Shown here: positions 33,056-42,453 of the stretch, one piece after another
How positions within the stretch are numbered: the first letter of the stretch is position 1
How the letters are laid out: every line of letters starts with the position of its first letter
Source: Cloacibacterium sp047601505
GTDB taxonomy: Bacteria; Bacteroidota; Bacteroidia; Flavobacteriales; Weeksellaceae
DNA length: 64,000 bases
Direction: 5' to 3'
Assembly: GCF_047601505.1 (NCBI RefSeq)
Contig: NZ_JASGJD010000001.1
Location: 744,001-808,000 of the forward strand
Translations under genes and position numbers: made by a program
The notes under the pieces: model-generated
Told to the model about the DNA's origin: nothing
Databases searched by the model: none
Seen by the model: only the letters and a program-made list of their open reading frames with translations

Positions 33056-34291
33056 ATGGACAATATAGCGTTGATTGAATCCTTTGGAGATTTTAAAGAC
33101 GAAAAAGGAATCAGTAAGATTGATTTAATGGCGATTATTGAAGATTCGTTGAAAACTCTTTTAAGAAAAAGATACGATTCTGATGATCATTTCGACGTGA
33201 TTGTAAATCCTGATAAAGGAGATTTTCAGATATTTTTAAATAAAAGAATCGTAGAAGACGAAATGTCTGAAGATGATGATTTGGAAATAGAAATTTCGGA
33301 AGCTAAGAAAATAGACGCAACCTTTGAGGTGGGCGAAGAATATACACAGGAAATTCCTGTTGCACAACTAGGAAGAAGAAGTATCCTTACTTTGAAACAA
33401 ATTTTGGCAACCAAATTGCAAGAGCATAATAACGCAATGCTTTATGAGCAATTTAAAGACAGAATTGGTGAATTGGCTGTTGGTGAGGTGCATCACATTC
33501 GTCACAAACATGTAATTCTATTAGACGACGAAGGAAACGAATATATTTTACCAAAAGAAAATCAAATTCCTTCAGATTTCTTTAGAAAAGGCGATAATGT
33601 AAGAGCGGTGATAGAAACGGTAGATTTTAAAGGTTCTAAGCCTCAGATTTTTGTTTCGAGAACAGCTCCGAAATTCCTAGAAAAATTATTAGAACTAGAA
33701 ATTCCAGAAATTCAAGATGGTACTATTATCTTGAAAAAAGTAGTAAGGATTCCTGGCGAAAAAGCGAAGATAGCAGTAGATGCTTATGACGATAGAATAG
33801 ATCCTGTAGGTGCTTGTGTGGGCGTTAAAGGTTCTAGAATTCATGGTGTAGTAAGAGAGTTGAAAAACGAAAACATAGACGTAATTCAATGGTCTAAAAA
33901 TCCTGAGATTTTAGTAAGAAGATCTTTAGGAAATGTAACCATCAATAAAGTTGAAATAAACGAAGATGATAATTACGCTTTGGTTTATACACCTGTGGAA
34001 GAAATTTCTAAAGTAATTGGTAAGCAAGGGCAAAATATTAGATTGGCGTCTTGGTTATCTGGTTATGATATAGATGTTTATAGAGAGAAACAAGCTGATG
34101 ACGATGTAGAGCTTGATGAATTTAATGATGAGATAGAAAGATGGATTATTGATGAGTTTAAAAAAGTAGGTCTTGAAACGGCTAAGAGTGTTTTAGATAA
34201 AGACACAGAAGCTTTGTTGAATATGACAGACCTAGAAGAAGAAACCATCGAAGAGGTAAAAAGAATTTTAAGCGAAGAATTCGAAGATTAA
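33056..34291 (+). CDS. nusA: Transcription termination/antitermination factor NusA
   Basis: A 411-residue NusA. It has the N-terminal RNA-polymerase-binding domain, an S1 domain (about residues 130-200), and KH domains: GACVGVKGSRIHGVVRELKNE and later ISKVIGKQGQNIRLASWLSG. The acidic repeats found at the end of E. coli NusA are absent, and the protein stops after a short helical tail, as is usual in this phylum. It lies in the rimP-infB operon. Confidence 0.96.
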   Translation: MDNIALIESFGDFKDEKGISKIDLMAIIEDSLKTLLRKRYDSDDHFDVIVNPDKGDFQIFLNKRIVEDEMSEDDDLEIEISEAKKIDATFEVGEEYTQEIPVAQLGRRSILTLKQILATKLQEHNNAMLYEQFKDRIGELAVGEVHHIRHKHVILLDDEGNEYILPKENQIPSDFFRKGDNVRAVIETVDFKGSKPQIFVSRTAPKFLEKLLELEIPEIQDGTIILKKVVRIPGEKAKIAVDAYDDRIDPVGACVGVKGSRIHGVVRELKNENIDVIQWSKNPEILVRRSLGNVTINKVEINEDDNYALVYTPVEEISKVIGKQGQNIRLASWLSGYDIDVYREKQADDDVELDEFNDEIERWIIDEFKKVGLETAKSVLDKDTEALLNMTDLEEETIEEVKRILSEEFED

Positions 34292-34377
34292 AATCTTAAT
34301 TTTTATTTATCATTATAAAGGTTTTAAAATTAAAATTAACAAAGGCAAATTGCCATTTAAGAAAATAACAAAATAGA

Positions 34378-37281
34378 ATGCCAAAAATTAGATTAAACAA
34401 AGCGGTAAAGGAATTCAATATTTCGATGTCTAGATTGGTAGAATTTTTACAATCAAGAGGCTTCGAAGTAGAGACTAATCCTAACGCTCAATTAGAAGAA
34501 GCGGCATATTCTGCATTGGAAGCTGAGTTCGCCAAAGACGGCGAGCAAAGAAAGGCTTCTCATGAGGTGGTTATCAATAAAGTTCCGGAAGAAAAATTGG
34601 AACTCGAAGAGAAAAAAACACCTGAGGTCATAAGAGCTAAAGCACCTAGCGTAAACGAAACGAAAGTGCTAGGAAAAATTGATTTGGATGCTAATAAGCC
34701 AGCTCCGGTAGAAGAAGTGAAAGAGGTGAAGGAAGTTGTAAAAGAAGAAGTGAAAGAAGAACCGGTAAAACAAACTCCTGTAACTGAAGTAGAAAAGCCA
34801 GAGCTTAAAGTTTTGGATAAGATTGATCTTTCTAAATTAGAACCCAAAACAAAAGTTCAGCCTCCAGTTAAAGAAGAAAAACCGGTGAAAGAAACTCCAA
34901 AACCACAATTCAAAAAAGAGCACAAGCCAGAAGCTCCAAAACCTCAGCCTCAACCTGTAGTTAAAAAAGAGGAACCAAAGGAAATTACGAAAGTAGAATT
35001 TGATAGACCTGAAAAAATTGAAACAGTATATCAAAAACTTGATGGTCCTAAAATTGTTTCTACAGAAAAAATAGACCTTTCTCAGTTTCAAAATAGACCT
35101 TCAAAACCATCTGATAAGTCTAAGAAAAAACAAAGAAAGAGAATTAATCCAGGGCAACCTCAACAAGGGCAAGGACAAGGGCAAAATCAGCAGCAAGGAA
35201 ATAACAACAATGGTGGAGGTAATAGACCAAACCAACAAGGTGGTGCTGGTGGAGACAGAAAACCTTTTAATAGAGATAATCGTCCTCAACAAGGTCAAGG
35301 TCAGGGACAAGGAGGTTCTAGAGGTGGTAAAAATCAGAAAGGAAGAGGTAGGGATAAAGTGATGCCTGTAGAACTTACTGATGAGCAAATTAAAAATCAA
35401 ATTAAAGAAACTTTAGAAAAATTAACCAGTAAAGGTGGTAAGTCTAAAGGTGCAAAATATAGAAAAGAGAAAAGAGTATTCCGAAGAGAGCAAGATGAGC
35501 TTCAGCAAGAATTAGAAGCAGCAGACAGAACTCTTAAGGTTACAGAATTTATTACCGTTTCAGAATTAGCATCTTTAATGGATGTTAGTGCTACGGAAGT
35601 AATCTCTGCATGTTTCTCTCTTGGTGTAATGGTTACCATGAACCAACGTTTAGAAGCAGATACGCTTACTTTGGTTGCTGATGAATTTGGTTATAAAATT
35701 GAATTCTCAGATGCAGAATTAGAAGCGGAAGCAGCAGAAGAGGTAGAAGATTCTGCAGAAGATTTATTGCCTAGAGCTCCTATTGTTACCGTAATGGGAC
35801 ACGTAGACCACGGTAAAACATCGTTGTTAGATTACATTAGAAAAACAAATGTAATTGCTGGTGAAAGTGGAGGTATTACTCAGCATATTGGTGCTTATAA
35901 TGTGAAATTAGAAGGTGGACAAAGAATTACTTTCTTAGATACTCCTGGTCACGAAGCATTTACTGCGATGAGAGCTAGAGGTGCACAAGTTACCGATATT
36001 GTAATTATTGTTGTAGCTGCGGATGATGATGTAATGCCTCAAACCAAAGAAGCAATTGCTCACGCTCAAGCAGCTGGTGTTCCAATGATTATTGCAATAA
36101 ACAAAGTAGATAAACCAAATGCCAATCCGGATAATATTCGTCAACAACTTTCAGGAATGAATATTTTAGTTGAAGAATGGGGAGGTAATGTACAATCTCA
36201 AGAAATTTCTGCAAAATTTGGTAATAATGTAGATTTGTTATTAGAAAAAGTATTGTTGCAGGCAGAAATGCTTGAATTGAAAGCTAATCCTAATAAAGCT
36301 GCAAGTGGTGTAGTGATAGAAGCTTCTCTAGATAAAGGTAGAGGTTATGTTTCTACGTTATTGGTTCAAGGAGGTACTTTAAAAGTTGGAGATTATCTTT
36401 TAGCAGGTAAAAATCATGGTAAAGTAAAGGCAATGTTGGATGAAAGAGGTCGACAAATGAAAGAAGCGGGACCTTCTATTCCGGTTACGGTTCTTGGTTT
36501 GGATGGAGCGCCAACTGCTGGGGATAAATTCAAAGTTTATGAAGATGAAAAAGAAGCTAAAACTATCGCTAACAAACGTGAACAGTTGCAAAGAGAGCAA
36601 ACGATAAGAACCAAAAAACACCTTACTTTAGACGAGTTAGGAAGAAGAATTGCTCTTGGAGATTTCAAAGAATTGAATATTATCCTTAAAGGTGACGTGG
36701 ATGGTTCTGTAGAGGCGCTTTCAGACCAATTGCAGAGATTGTCAACTGAGGAAATCAGCGTGAATATCTTACATAAAGGTGTTGGTCAAATTACCGAAAC
36801 GGATATTAACTTAGCAATGGCTTCAGATGCAATTGTTATTGGCTTTAATGTAAGGGCTGGTGTTAGTGCAAAAGAATTAGCAGATAGAGAAGAAATAGAA
36901 ATCAGAACATACTCTGTAATCTATGCAGCTATAGATGAGGTAAAAGAAGCGATGGAAGGTATGCTTTCTCCAGAAATTAAAGAACAAGTAATAGGAAATG
37001 TAGAAATTAGAGAAACTTTCAAAATTTCTAAAGTTGGTACAATTGCAGGTTGTATGGTTCTTTCGGGTAAAGTAACTAGAAATTCTAAAATTAGACTTCT
37101 TAGAGATGGAATTGTAAAATACGACGGAGAATTAGAATCTTTAAAACGTTTTAAAGATGATGTGAAGGAGGTTACAAAAGGCTACGAATGTGGTTTGAAT
37201 CTTAAAGGATACAACGATATAGAAGTAGGCGATATTTTAGAAGTTTACGAAGAAATAGCAGTGAAGAAAAAATTGAAATAA
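34378..37281 (+). CDS. infB: Translation initiation factor IF-2
   Basis: A 967-residue IF-2. The G domain has GHVDHGKT (residues 474-481), DTPGHE (521-526) and NKVD near 575, followed by domains II-IV. The first 45 residues (VKEFNISMSRLVEFLQSRGFE) form the usual N-terminal helix-turn domain. Residues about 60-350 are a long charged, low-complexity linker with Lys/Glu/Pro tracts and a Gly/Gln/Asn/Arg-rich stretch, and contain three KIDL motifs (100-103, 148-151, 231-234). It is the last gene of the operon, followed by a terminator. Confidence 0.97.
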   Translation: MPKIRLNKAVKEFNISMSRLVEFLQSRGFEVETNPNAQLEEAAYSALEAEFAKDGEQRKASHEVVINKVPEEKLELEEKKTPEVIRAKAPSVNETKVLGKIDLDANKPAPVEEVKEVKEVVKEEVKEEPVKQTPVTEVEKPELKVLDKIDLSKLEPKTKVQPPVKEEKPVKETPKPQFKKEHKPEAPKPQPQPVVKKEEPKEITKVEFDRPEKIETVYQKLDGPKIVSTEKIDLSQFQNRPSKPSDKSKKKQRKRINPGQPQQGQGQGQNQQQGNNNNGGGNRPNQQGGAGGDRKPFNRDNRPQQGQGQGQGGSRGGKNQKGRGRDKVMPVELTDEQIKNQIKETLEKLTSKGGKSKGAKYRKEKRVFRREQDELQQELEAADRTLKVTEFITVSELASLMDVSATEVISACFSLGVMVTMNQRLEADTLTLVADEFGYKIEFSDAELEAEAAEEVEDSAEDLLPRAPIVTVMGHVDHGKTSLLDYIRKTNVIAGESGGITQHIGAYNVKLEGGQRITFLDTPGHEAFTAMRARGAQVTDIVIIVVAADDDVMPQTKEAIAHAQAAGVPMIIAINKVDKPNANPDNIRQQLSGMNILVEEWGGNVQSQEISAKFGNNVDLLLEKVLLQAEMLELKANPNKAASGVVIEASLDKGRGYVSTLLVQGGTLKVGDYLLAGKNHGKVKAMLDERGRQMKEAGPSIPVTVLGLDGAPTAGDKFKVYEDEKEAKTIANKREQLQREQTIRTKKHLTLDELGRRIALGDFKELNIILKGDVDGSVEALSDQLQRLSTEEISVNILHKGVGQITETDINLAMASDAIVIGFNVRAGVSAKELADREEIEIRTYSVIYAAIDEVKEAMEGMLSPEIKEQVIGNVEIRETFKISKVGTIAGCMVLSGKVTRNSKIRLLRDGIVKYDGELESLKRFKDDVKEVTKGYECGLNLKGYNDIEVGDILEVYEEIAVKKKLK

Positions 37282-37342
37282 ATTAATTTTTCTTAATTAA
37301 AATCCTAGCCTATATTTTTCACATAAATAGAGGCTTGGTTAA

Positions 37343-37380
37343 AAAAAAGAGTTCATTTTCATAAATGGACTCTTTTTTTT
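37343..37380 (+). terminator. Terminator after infB
   Basis: A 15-bp stem (one G-T wobble) around a TCAT loop: AAAAAGAGTTCATTT (37344-37358) with AAATGGACTCTTTTT (37363-37377), followed by a T-run. It ends the rimP-nusA-infB transcript. Confidence 0.85.
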
Positions 37381-37693
37381 ATGGGGTGTGATTGTTAAAT
37401 TTATTATTTTTATTGTTTCTGTGTGGGGGTTTTATAGGGTTGAATTGTTTTTTTTAATTTATAATGATTTTAAATAATTTTTTTAATATTATTTTATTTT
37501 TAGAAAATTATTAAAATTTTATTATTAGAAATATTGTTGTTTTGGAAAATCTGCGATTAATTACTAATAATTCATTTTTTGTATAGTTGTTTGGTTTTGT
37601 TTTTGTGTGTAATTCATTTTTTTTTGTATTTCATGTTTGTTTATGTTAAAATTTATTAACATTTTTGTGAATAATGTATTAAAATTTGTTAAT
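37381..37693. other. AT-rich region upstream of the first SusC gene, with a shared leader
   Basis: No gene is supported. The last 50-60 bases match the leader of the second SusC gene. An in-frame upstream ATG at 37637 would add 19 residues before the signal peptide, which I reject as a start. Confidence 0.5.
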
Positions 37694-37696
37694 ATG
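37636..37696 (+). promoter_or_regulatory. Leader shared by both SusC genes, copy 1
   Basis: Contains TTAAAATTTATTAACA (37646-37661) and, 33 bp later, TTAAAATTTGTTAATA (37679-37694), which runs into the start codon. The second SusC gene has the same pair at the same places with one extra base in between. Confidence 0.6.
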
Positions 37697-40630
37697 AATG
37701 TGAAAATTAAATCGCTCACAATGGGGGCAATTTTCTTTTTAGGTGGAGGAGTTGTGGTGGCTCAGCAAACTAAAGAGAAAAGTGAAAAAGAAATTGAAGA
37801 AGTGGTTGTAGTAGGCTACGGTACTCAAAAAAAGTCTGACGTAACGGCTAGTTTAACTACAGTTAAGGGAGCGGTGTTGGCTGATAAGCCTGTTCAGACT
37901 TTTGATCAGGCGTTGGCGGGGAGAAGTACGGGGGTTCAGATAACTGTTCCTAGTGGAGTTTTGAATGCAGCTCCAGTTTTTAGGATTAGGGGTGCTAGTT
38001 CTATATCCATGAGTTCTTATCCGCTGGTTATTATTGATGGTGTTCCTAGTTTTACGGGTAATAATAGTAGTACTTCAGCTGCTAGTAATCCTTTGGCATC
38101 TTTAAATCCTGCAGATATAGAGAGTGTGGATATTGCAAAAGATGCTGCGGCGTCTGCAATTTATGGAAGTAGGGCTTCTAATGGTGTTGTTTTTATAACA
38201 ACTAAAAAAGGTAAGAATGGAAAGCCGAGAGTGAATTATAGTACTTGGTTGAGTTTAGCAAGTCCTATTGGCTTGCCTGAAACCTTAAGGGCTGAAGATT
38301 ATGTTAAGTATAAAAATATGGCTGTAGCTAATAATCCAAGTGCTAGTGCAATTAAGTTTAATACTGCTTTGGATGCTAATGGTAATTTAATTGATACTGA
38401 TTGGTCTAAAATTATATATAGAACAGGATTGTCCTATAATCATAATATTAATATTTCGGGGGGAAGTGATGCTACTTCTTATTATTTTTCTGCTGGTTAT
38501 ACAAATCAACAAGGAATAATTCAGAAAAATGATTTTAAGAGGATTAATGCTTTATTTAATATTGATTCTAAAGTTAGTAAATATGTGACAGTAGGAGGTA
38601 AGTTGTCATTTTCTAATGAATTGAATTCTGCTGCTGCTAATTCTGGGTCTATATCTGGAGGTGCTTTTTCTACTGGGGGCTTAGGGCGTTTGCAATTTGT
38701 GTTACCGTCTACGCTTTCACCATTTAATAATGATGGAAGTTATAATTTGAATGGTGCTGCTATTGGTAGTTCTCCACAGATTGTAGGGGTTAGTAATTTG
38801 GGGTACTATAATCCACAGTTTTTATTAGATAATAATAAGGAGTCAACAGAAAATAATAGAGTTCAAGGGAACGTTTATGGTCAGTTGAAACCGTTTTCTT
38901 GGTTAACAGCTAGAACTCAGTTGGGGCTTGATTTTATGTTTTCTGATAATAATGTATTTTGGAGTCCGCGATCTGGTGATGGGTATACTAGAAATGGATA
39001 CGCTTGGGCGGGTAGCGATATTTCAAAGGTTATTGTGTGGACTAATACCTTGCAGTTGGATAAGTCTTTTGCTTCTCATAATCTCAGTTTGTTATTAGGG
39101 AATGAACAACAGTTTTCTAAATATAAAGGGATAGGGATACAGCGAGAAAATATTTCTGATCCAGATTATGATGTGGTACAGGCTGGTTTTACAATTAATA
39201 ATCCTGCAAATCTATATAAGTCTGAGAATTACTTAGTATCTTTCTTTACTCGATTGAATTATAATTTTGCGAGTAAATATTTTTTAAGTGGAAATTTGCG
39301 TCAAGACGAATATTCCGCTTTGGCAGAGAAGAAAGGTGTTTTCTGGGGTGTTAGTGGTGGCTGGGAAGTTGCTAAAGAAGGCTTTTGGGAAAATATAGGA
39401 GCTAAAAATATATTTTCTAGTTTTAAGTTGAGAGCGAGTTATGGTAAGTTAGGGAATGTGAATGGGATTGGAGATTTTCAGGCTTTATCTTCTTATGGTT
39501 CAGGTATATATGGGGGTGTTTCTTCTCTTTCATTTAGTAATGTGGGTAATAATACTCTTAAATGGGAGACTAGTAAAAAGATGGATTTTGGGGCTTCTTT
39601 TGAAATGTTAAAAGGGCGTATTAGTGCGGATGTGACTTATTATAATAATAAAATTGATGGTTTAATATTGTTTGTTCAGCAGTCTCCTTCTACAGGTTTG
39701 CCAACTAGTGTTCCTCAGAATATTGGTAAGATGTATAATAAAGGATGGGAGGTTGATGTGAAATCTTCAATAATTGAGACTGATGATTTTTCTTGGAGTA
39801 TAGGAGCTAATGCTTCTTTTAATAAAAATGAAGTAACTGAGTTGGCTCCGGGGTTGCCTAGTATTCAGACGGCAACGTCGGGTTTAGAAACGGTGAATCG
39901 AACGATGCCAGGATATTCTTTGGGGCAACTTTTTGTGGTGAGAACTGGAGGGGTTGATGCAGCTACTGGTAAGCGAATATTTATGAATAGGTTTGGAGAA
40001 AAAATCTATTATCAGTATTATGCAGCGCCTGGAACTTTTCAGTGGTCTAAAACAGCTGATGGAACGGTGAGAGCTGATGCTGTTTCTATTGCTGATGGAG
40101 TTATGTATGGCAACACGCAGCCAAAGGTATATGGAGGGTTTGATAATACTTTGCGTTATAAAGGGTTTGAGTTGAATTCATTATTTACATTCCAATTAGG
40201 TAATTATCTGTATTATGGTTCTAATGCAGGTTTGCATGATCAACGTTGGTGGAATAACAGTGTGGATGTTTTAACTGATGCTTGGATGAATCCTGGTGAT
40301 ACTGATAAAAAATATGCAAAACCAGTGTTTAATGATAATGTTTCGAATGGATCTTCTATGCCTTTGGATATTAATGTGTTTAAGGGAGATTTCTTAAAGC
40401 TAAAAACGCTTACCCTGGCTTATAATTTACCAAAAGATGTTTTAGATGGTTATAAAATAAATAATGTTAGATTATATGTTAGTGCTCAAAATTTATTCAT
40501 TATAACGAAGTATCCAGGCCCAGATCCTGAGGTTTCTTCTAATGGTAATACAGCTTCTAGTGCGGGTGTAGATAGAAATACAGTTGGTAATGCTAGAACT
40601 TTCTCATTTGGTCTTAATGTAGGATTCTAA
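37694..40630 (+). CDS. SusC/RagA-family TonB-linked outer-membrane transporter
   Basis: A 978-residue TonB-dependent transporter from the ATG that begins the signal peptide (MNVKIKSLTMGAIFFLGGG, cleaved near VAQQ). The TonB box region EEVVVVGYGTQ follows directly, then a plug domain (VFRIRGASS, PLVIIDGVPS, IYGSRASNGV) and a beta barrel ending ...SFGLNVGF with a terminal Phe. The carboxypeptidase-regulatory-like domain that precedes the TonB box in many SusC proteins is absent. It pairs with the SusD gene 18 bp downstream to import an oligomer, substrate unknown. Confidence 0.95.
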   Translation: MNVKIKSLTMGAIFFLGGGVVVAQQTKEKSEKEIEEVVVVGYGTQKKSDVTASLTTVKGAVLADKPVQTFDQALAGRSTGVQITVPSGVLNAAPVFRIRGASSISMSSYPLVIIDGVPSFTGNNSSTSAASNPLASLNPADIESVDIAKDAAASAIYGSRASNGVVFITTKKGKNGKPRVNYSTWLSLASPIGLPETLRAEDYVKYKNMAVANNPSASAIKFNTALDANGNLIDTDWSKIIYRTGLSYNHNINISGGSDATSYYFSAGYTNQQGIIQKNDFKRINALFNIDSKVSKYVTVGGKLSFSNELNSAAANSGSISGGAFSTGGLGRLQFVLPSTLSPFNNDGSYNLNGAAIGSSPQIVGVSNLGYYNPQFLLDNNKESTENNRVQGNVYGQLKPFSWLTARTQLGLDFMFSDNNVFWSPRSGDGYTRNGYAWAGSDISKVIVWTNTLQLDKSFASHNLSLLLGNEQQFSKYKGIGIQRENISDPDYDVVQAGFTINNPANLYKSENYLVSFFTRLNYNFASKYFLSGNLRQDEYSALAEKKGVFWGVSGGWEVAKEGFWENIGAKNIFSSFKLRASYGKLGNVNGIGDFQALSSYGSGIYGGVSSLSFSNVGNNTLKWETSKKMDFGASFEMLKGRISADVTYYNNKIDGLILFVQQSPSTGLPTSVPQNIGKMYNKGWEVDVKSSIIETDDFSWSIGANASFNKNEVTELAPGLPSIQTATSGLETVNRTMPGYSLGQLFVVRTGGVDAATGKRIFMNRFGEKIYYQYYAAPGTFQWSKTADGTVRADAVSIADGVMYGNTQPKVYGGFDNTLRYKGFELNSLFTFQLGNYLYYGSNAGLHDQRWWNNSVDVLTDAWMNPGDTDKKYAKPVFNDNVSNGSSMPLDINVFKGDFLKLKTLTLAYNLPKDVLDGYKINNVRLYVSAQNLFIITKYPGPDPEVSSNGNTASSAGVDRNTVGNARTFSFGLNVGF

Positions 40631-40648
40631 TTTTTTAAATTTAAAGCA

Positions 40649-42127
40649 ATGAAAAATAAAAATATATTAATAGGGGTAATGTTTGGAGTTCTTTCTTTGG
40701 TTTCCTCGTGTAGAAATGAATCGTCTTTATCTCCTGAAAATGAAACAGGAATTACTGATGCTTCTGCATTTACAACTTCAACTAGAATTGAAGGGGTTTT
40801 GTTGTCGGTATATAGTGCTTATAAAAGTGGAAATGTTCATGGTGGTAGGTATGTTGTTTATAATGACATACGCGGTGTTGATGTGTTAAAAGAAACAGAT
40901 AATTTAGTAACGGCTGCAGATGTCTTTAGTCAAAATCCAACCAACTCTTCTAGTTCTATTACTTCTTTTTGGACGAGTAGTTACTATGCTATTAATAATG
41001 CAAACTTGTTTATTGATGGGATGAATGCTGGGGGTACAAGTGTCGTAGGGGAAGCAAAGGGGAAAGTTTATATAGCTGAGGTTAAAGCATTGAGGGCGAT
41101 GTTGTATTATGGATTGCTGCAGTTTTTTGCTAAGCCTTACGCAGATGGGAATGGAGCTAATCCGGGATTGCCGTTGCGTCTTACTGGAATTAAAGGTAGT
41201 GGGAGTTCTAATTTGGCTAGAAGTACAGTTGCGGAGGTTTATACGCAGATTTTAAAAGATTTAAATGAGGCAGAGACAGACTTGCCACTCGCTAATGCGT
41301 CTGCGATATTAAATACTTCAAGGGTGCATAGAAATACGGTTGTTGCTTTTAAGACTAGAGTTTATCTTTCTATGCAGAAATATGCTGAGGCGGTTACAGA
41401 AGCTAATAAAATAGTGTCTAATAGTGCTCCTTTTGTGGCGCCTAGTGGAGTAGCTAATAAGTTGGAAGCAAATATAGCTACTGTTTTTACTAATTATACA
41501 ACTACGGAATCAATTTTTTCTTTACCTATGTCTTCTACGGCTGGGGATTTTCCAGGTACGCAAAATCAAATTGCTTATTATTGGACTCCTGTTGCTTCTC
41601 TTGGGGGCGTTGGTAATGGTGAGTATTCTGTAAATCCTTCTGGTATTTTGGCAAATACAACTCAGTTTACTGTGGAGGATAAAAGAAGAGCTTTTATTGT
41701 GTCGAGTAATTCAGGAACTAAGCTTTGGAATATGAAGTTTAAGACTCCAAATCCTTATACGGATTGGGTGCCTGTAATTAGATATTCGGAAGTTCTTTTA
41801 AATCTAGCAGAAGCTAAGGTTAGGGCAAGTAATGTAGTTGATTCTCAGTCTTTAGCTTTGTTGAATGCTGTTCATGGGCGTTCTGATGCTGGAAAAGTGT
41901 TTGTTGCTGGTGATTTTTCTACTCCTTCAGAATTTTTGTTAGCAATTGATAATGAAAGAAGAATGGAGTTTATGGGAGAGGGACATAGGACTAGGGATGT
42001 TACGCGTTTGTTGTCTGCTTTCCCTGCGCATGGCACTGCTCCAGCTAAGGCATTAGGTGATGTTGGTTATATATGGCCGATTCCTTCTTTAGAATTATCT
42101 TTAAACACATTGTGTGTTGATAACTGA
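40649..42127 (+). CDS. SusD/RagB-family outer-membrane lipoprotein
   Basis: A 492-residue SusD-type lipoprotein. The signal peptide ends in the lipobox SLVSSC (Cys near residue 21). TPR-like helices follow (AEVKALRAMLYYGLLQFFAKPY; STVAEVYTQILKDLNEAE), and the C-terminal RYSEVLLNLAEAKVRA and DNERRMEFMGEGHRTRDV are typical. It should form the lid over the SusC transporter and bind substrate outside the cell. No glycoside hydrolase or other enzyme follows, so the nutrient cannot be guessed. Confidence 0.93.
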   Translation: MKNKNILIGVMFGVLSLVSSCRNESSLSPENETGITDASAFTTSTRIEGVLLSVYSAYKSGNVHGGRYVVYNDIRGVDVLKETDNLVTAADVFSQNPTNSSSSITSFWTSSYYAINNANLFIDGMNAGGTSVVGEAKGKVYIAEVKALRAMLYYGLLQFFAKPYADGNGANPGLPLRLTGIKGSGSSNLARSTVAEVYTQILKDLNEAETDLPLANASAILNTSRVHRNTVVAFKTRVYLSMQKYAEAVTEANKIVSNSAPFVAPSGVANKLEANIATVFTNYTTTESIFSLPMSSTAGDFPGTQNQIAYYWTPVASLGGVGNGEYSVNPSGILANTTQFTVEDKRRAFIVSSNSGTKLWNMKFKTPNPYTDWVPVIRYSEVLLNLAEAKVRASNVVDSQSLALLNAVHGRSDAGKVFVAGDFSTPSEFLLAIDNERRMEFMGEGHRTRDVTRLLSAFPAHGTAPAKALGDVGYIWPIPSLELSLNTLCVDN

Positions 42128-42176
42128 TTTGTGGTGTCTATAATTATTATTTTAAGATTTAACTAAATCTATTATG

Positions 42177-42206
42177 AAAAGCTACTCGAAAGAGTAGCTC
42201 TTTTTT
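42177..42206 (+). terminator. Terminator after the first SusCD pair
   Basis: AGCTACTC (42180-42187), GAAA tetraloop, GAGTAGCT (42192-42199), then CTTTTTT. A perfect 8-bp stem. Confidence 0.88.
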
Positions 42207-42450
42207 GTTTGTAATTTGTATTTAGTCTAAATAAAATATAATTATTTGTTATATTATTTGTTTTGGTGTTTGTAATTGTATTTTTTTTATTGAATAATCT
42301 GTAAAATCGCCTATTTTTTAAAAAAAAATAATTTTTAATATTTTTTTTAATTTTTGTTGAAAATAGATTTAATGAATTTGTTCCTCTAATATTTGTATAT
42401 GTTAAAATTTATTAACACTTTTGCCCCTCAATGTATTAAATTTTGTTAAT
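42207..42450. other. AT-rich intergenic region before the second SusC gene
   Basis: No gene seen. It contains long A and T tracts and, from 42392, the leader copy shared with the first SusC gene. Confidence 0.5.
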
Positions 42451-42453
42451 ATG
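42392..42453 (+). promoter_or_regulatory. Leader shared by both SusC genes, copy 2
   Basis: TTAAAATTTATTAACA (42402-42417) and TTAAATTTTGTTAATA (42436-42451) correspond to the pair in copy 1. A TTTG at 42392-42395 preceded by TAATA is a possible -7 box. A 16-codon open frame from 42399 ends in a TAA just before the SusC ATG. In copy 1 the same ATG reads in frame into SusC, so the short frame is not conserved while the DNA is. Confidence 0.55.

Noticed and set aside
34560..35400. Long minus-strand frames opposite infB
   Set aside because: They are serine- or phenylalanine-rich complements of the Lys/Glu/Pro and Gly/Gln linker of IF2 and show no protein features.
37637..37693. N-terminal extension of the first SusC from the upstream ATG
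   Set aside because: It would put 19 residues before a good signal peptide, and the second SusC has no matching frame. The shared start MNVKIK is the better choice.
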